A DNA stretch of 64,000 nucleotides, from NCBI RefSeq assembly GCF_007988905.1, contig NZ_BJVA01000003.1, forward strand, positions 228,715 through 292,714. Reading direction: 5' to 3'. Of this stretch, positions 17,140 to 25,784 are shown piece after piece (the first letter of the stretch is position 1; the number at the start of each line of letters is the position of its first letter). The translations under genes were made by a program, and so were the position numbers. The notes under the pieces were generated by a model. That model worked only from the letters and a program-made list of their open reading frames with translations. It did no database searches and was not told where the DNA came from. This DNA comes from Gluconobacter kanchanaburiensis NBRC 103587. GTDB taxonomy: Bacteria > Pseudomonadota > Alphaproteobacteria > Acetobacterales > Acetobacteraceae.

Positions 17140-17823
17140 TCAGCCTGCGTTTTTCTTTTCGGCCACACGGCGCTTGAGGGCTTCGAACTCGTTTTCCACG
17201 ACGGCATCGGTTTCCAGCGCCGCGAGTTCTTCCTGAAGCGTCGGGTGGCCGGTGCGGCGGCCCAGATCATAAGCCTCCGCCTTGCCTTCGAGTTCATCAA
17301 GAGCGCGTTCCACCTGATCGAAACGGTTGAGCGTGTCGTCGATGCGGCTGTCGTAGAGCTTTTCGCGGGTTTTCAGGCGGCCCTGTGCGGTGCGGGCGCG
17401 GATGGAGAGCGCCTTTTCGCGGGATTTGGCGTCGGCGATCTTGGCCTGAAGTTTGGAGATGTCGTCGTTCTGCTGGTCCAGGCCGTCCGAGATCTGGGCG
17501 ATCTGCTGTTCGAGTGCCTCACGGGACTGCTCGACGCTGTGGCGGGCAGCGAGGGCGGCCTTCGCCAGATCGTCACGGTCACGTTCGATGGCGAGGCCGG
17601 CCTTGCGGTGCCATTCGTCTTCTTCGTGCATCATGGTGCGGACGCGGCGTTCGAGCTGCTTGCGCTCCGCGATCGTCCGGACGGCCTGACTGCGGACTTC
17701 AACCAGCGTGTCTTCCATTTCCTGAATGACCAGGCGGATCATTTTCTGCGGGTCCTCGGCATTGGCGAGAATCGCATTCAGATTGGAGTTCACGATATCG
17801 GCGAGACGAGAAAAAATACCCAT
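17140..17823 (-). CDS. pspA: Phage shock protein A (PspA/IM30)
   Basis: A 227-residue, almost wholly helical coiled-coil protein. The N-terminus MGIFSRLADIVNSNLNAIL matches the amphipathic membrane-binding helix of PspA, and DPQKMIRLVIQEMEDTLVEVR is the family signature. PspA binds damaged inner membrane as an ESCRT-III-like polymer and, in resting cells, inhibits PspF. It is first in the operon pspA, pspB and two exported repeat proteins, divergent from pspF. The ATG follows AAGGAAAG. Confidence 0.96.
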   Translation of the reverse strand: MGIFSRLADIVNSNLNAILANAEDPQKMIRLVIQEMEDTLVEVRSQAVRTIAERKQLERRVRTMMHEEDEWHRKAGLAIERDRDDLAKAALAARHSVEQSREALEQQIAQISDGLDQQNDDISKLQAKIADAKSREKALSIRARTAQGRLKTREKLYDSRIDDTLNRFDQVERALDELEGKAEAYDLGRRTGHPTLQEELAALETDAVVENEFEALKRRVAEKKNAG

Positions 17824-17937
17824 GATGCTTTCCTTCCTGCTGGAGAGATTTAGGACAGAATGCCCACACTTGTCAGCGAGGCTGTTTTGAGGGTGTTATG
17901 AACTTAAGACCGAAACAGGGGCGTGAGAGACCATAAA

Positions 17938-18993
17938 ATGGCGAGAAGCACCGATATGGACGAGGTGCCGACCCCGATCGGGCGGGCTCCGGCATTTCTG
18001 GGGATGCTGGATCAGGTCTCCCGTCTGGCGCCCCTGCGACGTCCGGTTCTGGTGATCGGGGAGCGCGGGACCGGCAAGGAACTGGTGGCGGCGCGTCTGG
18101 CCCTGCTGTCGGAGCGCTGGGACCGGCCGCTGGTGAAGCTCAACTGCGCGGCGCTCCCCGAAGCGCTGCTGGATAGCGAACTGTTCGGCCATGAGGCGGG
18201 CGCTTTCACCGGGGCGCAGAAGCGTCGTCTGTCGCGCTTTGAGCGGGCGGACGGGGGCACGATGTTTCTGGATGAGATCGGCACCGCATCTCAGGCTGTG
18301 CAGGAAAAGCTGCTGCGGGTGATTGAATACGGCAGCTTCGAGCGTGTGGGCGGCAGCGAGACCATCCGGGTGGATGTGCGGTTGATCGGGGCGACCAATG
18401 CGGACCTGCCAGCCATGGCGCGGGAGGGACGTTTCCGGGCGGATCTGCTGGACCGGCTGGCCTTTGATGTTGTGAACATTCCGCCGCTGCGGGCGCGTCC
18501 GGAAGATATTTCCCTGCTGGCCGAGCATTTCGCCACCCGTATGAGTGCGGAGCTGGGGCGGAAGATGTTTGCGGGGTTCACGGAGCGCGCGCTGGTGCGG
18601 TTGCAGGCCTATGACTGGCCCGGCAATGTCCGCGAGTTGCGTAATGTGGTGGAGCGCAGCGTTTACAGGATGGATCGGCCCGAAAAGGCGCTGGACGAGA
18701 TTGTGCTGGACCCGTTCGTAGCGCCGGACTGGCCGAGCGTTCAGGGTTCGCACGCGGTGGCGCCCCGGGCGGCTCCGGCGGCGAGAGAGGTGCTGAGTTT
18801 TCCCCGTGACTTTGAGGCTGATGTCCGGACGCATGAGCGCAGTTTGCTGGAAGCGGCTCTGCGCGAGGCGCAGTTCAGCCAGCGGCGCGCGGCAGAGCTG
18901 CTGGGCCTGACTTATTACCAGTTCCGCCACCATCTGCGGTTGCATGGTCTGGCGGACAAGGAGGCTCGCAAGGCGCTGGGTGGGAAGGGGTGA
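17938..18993 (+). CDS. pspF: PspF, sigma-54-dependent activator of the psp operon
   Basis: A 351-residue bacterial enhancer-binding protein without a receiver domain, as in PspF. It has Walker A GERGTGKE, the intact sigma-54 contact loop GAFTGA, Walker B GGTMFLDEIGT, the RFRADLLDRL sensor region, YDWPGNVRELRN, and a C-terminal Fis-type helix-turn-helix (SQRRAAELLGLTYYQFRHHL). I chose ATG 17938 with GAGAG upstream; GTG 17923 is in frame but has poor spacing. It is divergent from pspA with about 115 bases between starts. I could not find a -24/-12 promoter in that gap. Confidence 0.92.
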   Translation: MARSTDMDEVPTPIGRAPAFLGMLDQVSRLAPLRRPVLVIGERGTGKELVAARLALLSERWDRPLVKLNCAALPEALLDSELFGHEAGAFTGAQKRRLSRFERADGGTMFLDEIGTASQAVQEKLLRVIEYGSFERVGGSETIRVDVRLIGATNADLPAMAREGRFRADLLDRLAFDVVNIPPLRARPEDISLLAEHFATRMSAELGRKMFAGFTERALVRLQAYDWPGNVRELRNVVERSVYRMDRPEKALDEIVLDPFVAPDWPSVQGSHAVAPRAAPAAREVLSFPRDFEADVRTHERSLLEAALREAQFSQRRAAELLGLTYYQFRHHLRLHGLADKEARKALGGKG

Positions 18994-19299
18994 TGGCATA
19001 TCCATGAAAATGGATGATGCATGAACCGTGCCAAATTTGAGAGGACAAGATTTTTGTAAAGAAGGTTACGTTCTGTAGGGGGTCAGATTGGTTTGTGGCA
19101 CCATTTTATGGGTTGATACACCATGTGTTGCGGAGGGTGCTTCTTCAATTGGACGAATTTTTCTTTACAAAGACGTAATATGAACTAAAAATAAAAGTTA
19201 TATCAAACAAAATAGTTTATTTTCCCAATTGATGCGCCTATGTCTCGGGTCGTGTCGCGAGGGCGGCATGACCGATCTGGACACGGACAGGTGCAGCTT
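18994..19299. other. Intergenic region with an 11-bp inverted repeat pair
   Basis: No gene is seen. TTTGTAAAGAA at 19053-19063 recurs inverted as TTCTTTACAAA at 19161-19171. The part from 19160 to 19225 is AT-rich and includes CAAAATAGTTTATTTT, similar to the AT-rich repeats at 341 and 5023. The region should hold the cys operon promoter; no riboswitch was recognised. Confidence 0.5.
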
Positions 19300-19980
19300 A
19301 TGTCGCTTTCACAGATGGAACTGGACCGTCTTCGCCGAATCCCTGAAGAGCGGGTTCTGGAGGAGACGCTGGATCTGTTGCAGGGGCGTGTGGCCGTCAT
19401 TTCGTCATTCGGAGCGGAGTCGGCTGTCCTGCTGGACCTGGTGGCACGGGTTGATCCCTCCGTTCCTGTCTTCTTTCTGGATACGAAGCGGCATTTTCCT
19501 GAAACGCTGGAGTATCGCGACAGACTGGCCCGCAGGCTGGGTCTGACGGATGTCCGGACGCTGTCGCCGACGCCCAAGATGCTGCACGACCGTGATCCAC
19601 AGGATCAGCTTGCGGATTTCGATCCGGATGCGTGCTGTGCGCTGCGCAAGGTCGAACCTTTGGAGCTGGTGCTGCCGGATTTCGATGTCTGGATCACGGG
19701 GCGTAAGCGCAGTCAGGCTGCGACGCGTGCTGCTTTGCCTCTGGTTGATCCCCAGCCTGATGGCAGCGTGAAGCTTAACCCGCTTGCGGGGTGGGGGCCG
19801 GAGAAGATCGAGGCGCAGATGCAGCGCCGGGATCTGCCGCGGCATCCCCTGGTTGCAAAAGGTTACACCTCGATCGGTTGTGCTCCGTGCACAAGGGCGG
19901 TCAAGGATGGTGAAGATGGACGGGCGGGCCGATGGGCCGGTCTGGCCAAGACGGAATGCGGCATTCACAGGCCGGCATGA
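19300..19980 (+). CDS. cysH: Phosphoadenylyl/adenylyl-sulfate reductase
   Basis: A 226-residue thioredoxin-dependent reductase that turns PAPS or APS into sulfite. It has the PP-motif SSFGAES, the LDTKRHFPETLEYRD segment and RKRSQAATRA for sulfonucleotide binding, and the C-terminal catalytic ECGIH. The CC pair (ACCALRK) and GCAPC are also present; these four Cys ligate a 4Fe-4S cluster in APS-type enzymes, so APS may be the real substrate despite the neighbouring APS kinase domain. I chose ATG 19300, with ACAGG upstream; the frame stays open to ATG 19240, which lacks a ribosome site. It starts the cysH-cysD-cysNC operon. Confidence 0.93.
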   Translation: MSLSQMELDRLRRIPEERVLEETLDLLQGRVAVISSFGAESAVLLDLVARVDPSVPVFFLDTKRHFPETLEYRDRLARRLGLTDVRTLSPTPKMLHDRDPQDQLADFDPDACCALRKVEPLELVLPDFDVWITGRKRSQAATRAALPLVDPQPDGSVKLNPLAGWGPEKIEAQMQRRDLPRHPLVAKGYTSIGCAPCTRAVKDGEDGRAGRWAGLAKTECGIHRPA

Positions 19981-19994
19981 CTACGGAGCGGATA

Positions 19995-20855
19995 ATGACG
20001 CAGACACCGATCCTGTCCCGGGATCAGTCCTCCACCCCAAGCTTGGCGCAACCGCGTATCATGGATGATCTGGACCAGCTTGAGGCCCAGAGCATTTTCA
20101 TTCTGCGCGAGGCCTATCGCAAGCTGAAGCCCCTGTCCCTGCTGTGGTCGCTGGGCAAGGACAGCAACGTGATGGTGTGGCTGGCGCGCAAGGCGTTCAT
20201 GGGGCACGTTCCGTTCCCGGTCATGCATGTCGATACCGAGAAGAAATTCCCGGAAATGTATGCGTTCCGCGACGAATATACGAAGAAATGGAACCTCGAC
20301 CTGCTGCTGGGCTACTGCCCGCCGGTTGAGGAAATTGACCCGTCGCTTCCCCCTGCCGCCCGGTCTGCTGCGCGCAAGACGGCTGGTCTGGCCGCGATGA
20401 TCGACAAGCACAAGTTCCGGGGCGTTATCGCCGGTATCCGCCGTGACGAGCAGGCGACGCGGGCGAAAGAGCGCGTGTTCAGCCCGCGCGGGGCCGGGCA
20501 TCGCTGGGACGTGCGCAACCAGCCGCCCGAGTTCTGGGACCAGTATGCGACGCCGTATGAAGACGGCATGCATATCCGTGTTCATCCGCTGCTGTCGTGG
20601 CGCGAGATCGACATCTGGCGCTACATCGAGCGCGAGAACATCCCGCTGGTGGATCTGTATTTTGCTAAAGACGGCAAGCGGTATCGCTCGCTGGGCGATC
20701 AGGACATCACCAGTCCGGTCGAAAGCAATGCCTCCACAGTGGCGGAAGTGATTGCGGAACTGGAAACCAGCCGGACGTCCGAGCGTGCGGGGCGTGCGAT
20801 GGATCATGAATCCGAAGACGTGTTCGAGCGTCTGCGTGTGGCGGGGTATCTGTGA
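19995..20855 (+). CDS. cysD: Sulfate adenylyltransferase subunit 2
   Basis: A 286-residue CysD, the ATP-pyrophosphatase subunit that makes APS from sulfate and ATP together with the CysN GTPase. It has the PP-loop [57 protein letters not shown], and the end [18 protein letters not shown] 19995 has GGAG 6 bases upstream; another ATG at 19977 overlaps the cysH stop (ATGA) and is the alternative. It overlaps the next gene by GTGA at 20852-20855. Confidence 0.95.
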   Translation: MTQTPILSRDQSSTPSLAQPRIMDDLDQLEAQSIFILREAYRKLKPLSLLWSLGKDSNVMVWLARKAFMGHVPFPVMHVDTEKKFPEMYAFRDEYTKKWNLDLLLGYCPPVEEIDPSLPPAARSAARKTAGLAAMIDKHKFRGVIAGIRRDEQATRAKERVFSPRGAGHRWDVRNQPPEFWDQYATPYEDGMHIRVHPLLSWREIDIWRYIERENIPLVDLYFAKDGKRYRSLGDQDITSPVESNASTVAEVIAELETSRTSERAGRAMDHESEDVFERLRVAGYL

Positions 20856-22738
20856 CAATGGGCGACAATATCGTGACCGGACAGTATTCTGAGACCCATC
20901 GTGCTGCGGCAACGCCCATCGTCATCGTCGGGCATGTCGATCACGGTAAGTCCTCGCTGATCGGGCGTCTGCTGTATGACACGGACAGCCTTCAGGACGG
21001 CAAGCTGGCGCAGATCGTCGAGAGCAGCCGCAAGCGTGGTCTGGCGGTGGAGTGGAGCTTCCTGCTCGATTCCCTTCAGATCGAGCGTGACCAGGGTGTG
21101 ACTGTTGATTCCACGCGGATTCCGTTCCGTCTGGGGTCGCGGGAATTCGTGATCGTCGATGCGCCGGGCCATCGTCAGTTTCTGCGCAACATGATTACCG
21201 GGGCCGCCGATGCGGAAGCGGCTGTGCTGGTTGTCGATGCCAAGGAAGGCGCGCAGGAGCAGACACGGCGTCATGCCATGTTGCTGCGGCTGATCGGCAT
21301 CCGCCATGTGATCGTGCTGCTCAACAAATCCGATCTGCTGGAATTCGACGAAGCGAAAATCGTCAAGGTCGAGTCTGACGTGCGCCAGCTTCTGGGGCGT
21401 CTGGAAATCGAGGTTGAGGCGGTTGTTCCGGCCTCGGCGCGCGATGGTGATAATATTGCCAGCCGCTCCGAGCGGGCGCTCTGGTACAAGGGGCCGACGC
21501 TGGTGGAGGCTCTGGCCAATGTGCCGCCGCCGGCCTCGCGGGCTGCGCTGCCATTCCGGATGCCGGTGCAGGACGTCTATCGCTTTGATGGCGTCCGCTA
21601 TGTGGCGGGGCGGATCGAACGCGGGACGGTTCGCGCGGGCGATCGTCTGAGCATTGGGGCACAGGGGCAGGTTGCGACCGTGGCAGAGGTCTGCCGCTGG
21701 CATGCGCCGGAACTTCCGGTTGCAGGTGCGGGTGAGTCCATCGCGCTGCGTCTGGAGCCGGATCTGGTGCCGGATCGTGGCGATCTGCTGTTTCCGGCGG
21801 ATGACAAGGCTGCGGCGCCTGAGCGTTCGGCCCGGATTCGCACGCGTCTGTTCTGGCTGCGGGGCGAGCCGCTTCGGGTGGGTGAAAGCTTCACGCTGCG
21901 TCTGGCAACGGCCGAGCATGATGTGACGGTGGCCTCCATTGATGCCGTGGTCGATCTGGAAGACCTGACCCTGCGTGAGGGCGACAGCGTGCCGCCGGAC
22001 GGGTTTGCGGAAATCACGCTGGCTGCGTCTCATGCCGTGCTGTTCGATCCGTTTGCGCCGGGCTTTGGTGACGGGCGTGGTGTTCTGGTGGATCGTTACC
22101 AGCGTATTGTTGGTGGCGCGCCGCTGATTGGTCCGGCTGAACTGGCAGACGGCGAACACGCCATTCATCCGACGGCCAGCCGTGTGTCTGCAGCCCGGCA
22201 GGTTCAGACCCGCGGTCACAAGAGTGGCGTGTTCTGGCTGACGGGCCTGCCGGGTTCGGGCAAGAGCACGGTGGCACGGGCGGCCGAACTCGCATTGTCC
22301 GAGCAGGCGATCAATGCGACCGTTCTGGATGGGGATACGCTGCGGGCCGGGCTGTGCAGCGATCTTGGATTCTCGCCGGAAGACCGTCGCGAAAACATCC
22401 GTCGTGCAGCGCATGTGGCGAAGATTCTGGCCGAGAGCGGGCAGGTCGTGATCGTGGCGCTGGTGTCTCCGCTTGAAGCTGACCGGGCGCAGGCGCGGCA
22501 GATCGTGGGCGAGAACTTCCATGAAGTCTTCGTTGATACACCGCTGGAGACTTGCGAAAAGCGGGACCCCAAGGGGCTGTATGCGGCGGCGCGTTCAGGG
22601 AAAATCCCGGAATTTACGGGTGTTTCCGCGCCGTACGAGTCTCCTGTAGCCCCGGAACTCCGGCTGCCTGCCGACCGTCCGGAACAGGAAGCCGTCAGTG
22701 CCCTGGCGGCTTTCATCCTCAGGCTTGTCCAACCGTAA
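20852..22738 (+). CDS. cysNC: Bifunctional sulfate adenylyltransferase subunit 1 / APS kinase
   Basis: A 628-residue fusion. The N-terminal GTPase (CysN) has [18 protein letters not shown], the DAPGH motif and LNKSDL, followed by two EF-Tu-like barrels. From about residue 450 an APS kinase (CysC) follows, with [35 protein letters not shown] and a [15 protein letters not shown] [22 protein letters not shown]. It activates sulfate to PAPS with CysD. The first in-frame codon is GTG 20852, overlapping the cysD stop; ATG 20858 is the alternative. It is the last gene of the operon and is followed by a strong terminator. Confidence 0.95.
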   Translation: MTMGDNIVTGQYSETHRAAATPIVIVGHVDHGKSSLIGRLLYDTDSLQDGKLAQIVESSRKRGLAVEWSFLLDSLQIERDQGVTVDSTRIPFRLGSREFVIVDAPGHRQFLRNMITGAADAEAAVLVVDAKEGAQEQTRRHAMLLRLIGIRHVIVLLNKSDLLEFDEAKIVKVESDVRQLLGRLEIEVEAVVPASARDGDNIASRSERALWYKGPTLVEALANVPPPASRAALPFRMPVQDVYRFDGVRYVAGRIERGTVRAGDRLSIGAQGQVATVAEVCRWHAPELPVAGAGESIALRLEPDLVPDRGDLLFPADDKAAAPERSARIRTRLFWLRGEPLRVGESFTLRLATAEHDVTVASIDAVVDLEDLTLREGDSVPPDGFAEITLAASHAVLFDPFAPGFGDGRGVLVDRYQRIVGGAPLIGPAELADGEHAIHPTASRVSAARQVQTRGHKSGVFWLTGLPGSGKSTVARAAELALSEQAINATVLDGDTLRAGLCSDLGFSPEDRRENIRRAAHVAKILAESGQVVIVALVSPLEADRAQARQIVGENFHEVFVDTPLETCEKRDPKGLYAAARSGKIPEFTGVSAPYESPVAPELRLPADRPEQEAVSALAAFILRLVQP

Positions 22739-22768
22739 GACTCATTTTTGTATGAGCGGATTGTGTTG

Positions 22769-22800
22769 CCCCCTTTCCTTGCGGAAAGGGGGTTTTTTTT
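22769..22800 (+). terminator. Intrinsic terminator of the cys operon
   Basis: A 10-bp perfect stem CCCCCTTTCC/GGAAAGGGGG around TTGC is followed by eight T. It begins 30 bases after the cysNC stop. Confidence 0.93.
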
Positions 22801-22953
22801 AATCTGAGGTGTCTTTGCAGGAGGACACGAAAAATTTCACGGGAAAAACGAAAACCGTCACTTTTTTGATGTTACTTTCTCTGTTCCGGACGTTAGGTAT
22901 GTGAGTTGTCTTGCGAAAAACGGCGTACGGCTGCCGTAGTGGAAGGGTTCACG

Positions 22954-24360
22954 ATGCAGAACAGGAACAGGTCCGGAAGGCTGAGCGGAAATGCTCTGAC
23001 GAATTTCATCGCGACCATCTCGGCGACGGGCGGACTGTTGTTTGGATATGATACCGGTATCATATCCTCTGCTCTGCTTCAGCTGCGCGAAGAGTTTCAT
23101 CTCGACACGTTCGGTGCGGAAGTCGTGACTTCGGCCATTATTCTGGGGGCGCTGCTGGGGTGTCTCGGGGCGGGGAGTATTTCTGATCGGATCGGCCGTC
23201 GGCGGACGGTGATGATTGCGGCTGCTCTGTTCCTTGTGGGAACTGTCATCGTGGCAGCGGCGCAGAGTGTGGCTGTTCTGATTATTGCCCGTCTGATTCT
23301 CGGGCTGGCTATTGGCGCAGCGTCGCAGATCGTGCCGATCTATATTGCGGAAATTTCACCCCCTGAGCGCCGTGGCCGTCTTGTCGTAGGCTTTCAGCTT
23401 GCGGTGGTGTTCGGCGTGACGTTTTCCTTCATCACCGGCTATCTCCTGCGAGATTCAAGTTGGCGTATGATGTTTGGGATCGGGATGCTGCCGGCGTTGA
23501 TCCTGTTTGTGGGCATGGCGTTCCTGCCGAACAGCCCGCGATGGCTGGCCCTGAACGGTCAGACCGAAGAGGCGCGAATGGTTCTGCGCCGGGTGCGGGT
23601 ATCCGATGAGGCCGCGGACCGGGAACTGGATGAGATCATCGAGAACCACGATGTGCAGGCGCCTTGGTCCGAGCTGGCAAAGCCTTGGGTGAGGCCTGCG
23701 CTGATGGCCTCTGTCGGCATTGCGCTTCTATGTCAGTTCACGGGCATTAATGCGGTCATGTATTATGCACCGACGATCTTTGCGGATGCAGGTTTTGGAC
23801 AGGATTCCGCGCTTCTGACCTCGGTGGCTGTGGGTGTGGGTATGGTTTTTGCCACGGTGTTCGGAGGATGGGCGGTCGATACCTGGGGGCGGCGTACACT
23901 GCTGCTGCGGTTGCTCCCGGGGGCCGTGGTGGCGCTCGCGGTTCTGGGAACGGCGTTTGCGATGCACCTGACCGGAGGACTGGGCGCATGGATTACGGTT
24001 GTCGCCGTGATGGCCTATACGATTTTCAACACGGGTAGCCTGTCGGTCGCCATCTGGCTTGTGGGGGCGGAGGTCTACCCGCTGTCGTGCCGTGGCAAGG
24101 GTATGAGTCTGGTGGCGGGCAGTCACTGGGGGGCGGATCTGATCATTTCTCTGACCACGCTCTCACTGGTGCGGATACTGGGGGCGGGATGGACGTTCTG
24201 GATGTTCGCCGCCGTCAATGCGTTCGCGTTCTGGTTCGTGCTGCGCTACGTGCCCGAGACCAAGGGGCAGTCGCTTGAAGAACTGGAGCGGCGTCTGAAG
24301 AACGGGACGTTTGCGCCGGTGGATCGCGCGGCGGCCCGGGCTGAAGCTCAGGCCCGCTAA
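22954..24360 (+). CDS. Sugar porter family MFS transporter
   Basis: A 468-residue major facilitator of the sugar porter family, like GalP, AraE or XylE, with 12 predicted membrane helices. It has GLLFGYDTGIISSALL in helix 1, DRIGRRRT (loop 2-3), PPERRGRLV, the central PNSPRWL, QFTGINAVMYYAP in helix 7, DTWGRRTLLL and the closing VPETKGQSLEELE. It is a sugar-proton symporter by family, with unknown sugar. I chose ATG 22954, preceded by GGAAGGG, over the longer frame from 22906. It has its own transcription unit after the cys terminator, converging on ugd. A perfect 24-bp palindrome lies inside the helix 1 coding region (23044-23067). Confidence 0.93.
   Translation: MQNRNRSGRLSGNALTNFIATISATGGLLFGYDTGIISSALLQLREEFHLDTFGAEVVTSAIILGALLGCLGAGSISDRIGRRRTVMIAAALFLVGTVIVAAAQSVAVLIIARLILGLAIGAASQIVPIYIAEISPPERRGRLVVGFQLAVVFGVTFSFITGYLLRDSSWRMMFGIGMLPALILFVGMAFLPNSPRWLALNGQTEEARMVLRRVRVSDEAADRELDEIIENHDVQAPWSELAKPWVRPALMASVGIALLCQFTGINAVMYYAPTIFADAGFGQDSALLTSVAVGVGMVFATVFGGWAVDTWGRRTLLLRLLPGAVVALAVLGTAFAMHLTGGLGAWITVVAVMAYTIFNTGSLSVAIWLVGAEVYPLSCRGKGMSLVAGSHWGADLIISLTTLSLVRILGAGWTFWMFAAVNAFAFWFVLRYVPETKGQSLEELERRLKNGTFAPVDRAAARAEAQAR
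23044..23067. repeat. Perfect 24-bp palindrome inside the sugar porter gene
   Basis: The half-site GGATATGATACC is followed directly by its reverse complement. It encodes the conserved GYDTGII motif, so it may be partly a product of codon choice. Confidence 0.6.
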
Positions 24361-24373
24361 GTCAGGTTTCTGG

Positions 24374-24394
24374 GGCCGCCCTTCAGGGGCGGCC
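24374..24394. terminator. Hairpin between convergent genes
   Basis: GGCCGCCC/GGGCGGCC around TTCAG sits between the sugar porter stop and the end of ugd, overlapping the ugd stop. It has no T run, so it is only a possible bidirectional terminator. Confidence 0.4.
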
Positions 24395-25708
24395 GATGGA
24401 CTGGTAATTGAATCCGGCCTCACGCATGAGGTCGGGGCTCCAGATATTCCGCAGATCCGCGATAGCGTTGCCGCGCATGGCGTCGCGCAGGCGGAGGGGA
24501 TCGAGGGCGCGGAACATGTTCCATTCCGTCAGGACGACCACGACATCTGCATCCTGCGCGGCTGACAAAGCATCTTCGCAGTAGCGCACGCCGTCCGGCA
24601 GGAGCGAGCGGGCGGCGGCCATGCCTTCGGGATCGAAGACCTGAAGGATTGCCCCCGCGTCGTGCAGGCGGGCGAGGATGGGCAGGGACGCCGCTTCGCG
24701 CATGTCATCCGTGTCTGGCTTGAACGTCAGGCCGAGGATGCCGACGGTCTTGCCGACAAGGCTTCCGCCTGCCTGTGTGATGATGCGCTCGGCCATGCCG
24801 GTTTTGCGGGCTTCGTTGATAGCGACCGTGGCTTCCACCAGTTGTGTGGGGGCGCCGGCATCCTGGGCGATCGCGGTCAGGGCGCGGGTGTCCTTGGGGA
24901 AGCATGAGCCGCCATAGCCTGGTCCGGGGCTGAGGAAACGGCTGCCGATCCGCTGGTCGAGGCCCATGCCACGGGCGACGTCATGGATATTGCCGCCGAC
25001 TTTTTCGCACAGATCGGCCATTTCGTTGATGAAGGTGACTTTCATCGCGAGGAAGGCATTGGCGGCGTATTTGGTCAGTTCCGCCGTTTCCAGATCCGTC
25101 AGGACGATCGGGGCCTGAATGGCCGTGAGTGGTCGGTAGAGCTGTTCGATCAGACTCTGCGCGCGGCTGCCGCCATCCGGGCCGGAGCGGTCGATGCCGA
25201 CGATGACGCGGTCCGGGCGCATGAAATCGTCGATCGCGTTGCCTTCGCGCAGGAATTCGGGGTTCGAGGCCACGTCGAAGGTCAGGTCCGGGCGGGTCTG
25301 GCGCAGGATGCGGGCGACTTCGCGACCCGTGCCGACGGGGACGGTCGATTTGGTGACGACCAGCAGGTCCGTCCGGGCGGCACGGGCGATTTCTTCGGCG
25401 GCCGCATAGACATAGGTCAGATCGGCGTGTCCATCGCCGCGCCGGGTGGGGGTGCCGACCGCGATGAACACGGCATCGGCGTTTTCCATGGCTGCGCCGA
25501 GGTCGTCTCCGAAGGTCAGGCGGCCTGCGGCGACGTTGCTGCTGACGAGGGCGTCCAGTCCGGGTTCGTAGATGGGGATGCGCCCGTCATGGAGGGCCGC
25601 GAGCTTTTTCGGGTCCCGTTCCACGATGGCGACGTCCGCTCCGAACTCGGCGAAGCAGGCACCTGAGACGAGACCGACATATCCGCCACCGACCATTGCA
25701 ATACGCAT
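24383..25708 (-). CDS. ugd: UDP-glucose 6-dehydrogenase
   Basis: A 441-residue nucleotide-sugar dehydrogenase. It has the NAD-binding motif MVGGGYVGLVSGACFAEFG at the N-terminus, GTPTRRGDGHADLTYV, TKSTVPVGTG, NPEFLREGNAI, and the catalytic Cys in GGSCFPKDTRAL. GLTFKPDTDDMREAAS is in the C-terminal domain. It makes UDP-glucuronate for exopolysaccharide, LPS or capsule. The start is preceded by GGAGAGGG. It stands alone between two genes, with an AsmA-like gene upstream on the same strand. Confidence 0.95.
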   Translation of the reverse strand: MRIAMVGGGYVGLVSGACFAEFGADVAIVERDPKKLAALHDGRIPIYEPGLDALVSSNVAAGRLTFGDDLGAAMENADAVFIAVGTPTRRGDGHADLTYVYAAAEEIARAARTDLLVVTKSTVPVGTGREVARILRQTRPDLTFDVASNPEFLREGNAIDDFMRPDRVIVGIDRSGPDGGSRAQSLIEQLYRPLTAIQAPIVLTDLETAELTKYAANAFLAMKVTFINEMADLCEKVGGNIHDVARGMGLDQRIGSRFLSPGPGYGGSCFPKDTRALTAIAQDAGAPTQLVEATVAINEARKTGMAERIITQAGGSLVGKTVGILGLTFKPDTDDMREAASLPILARLHDAGAILQVFDPEGMAAARSLLPDGVRYCEDALSAAQDADVVVVLTEWNMFRALDPLRLRDAMRGNAIADLRNIWSPDLMREAGFNYQSIGRP

Positions 25709-25784
25709 CTCTGGACCCTCTCCTTTACGGTCCGACGTGCATAGCCGGGGGCAGGATGGGGTGCAAATCCCGGGGACCCACCGT

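Noticed and set aside
17824..17937. Sigma-54 (-24/-12) promoter between pspA and pspF
   Set aside because: Expected from PspF biology, but I found no GG-N10-GC pair with acceptable flanks on either strand.
20804..22522. 572-codon open frame on the minus strand across cysNC
   Set aside because: It lies opposite the strongly recognised cysN/cysC gene, has a low-complexity Arg/His/Gln-rich translation and no recognisable domain. It is a shadow of high-G+C codons.
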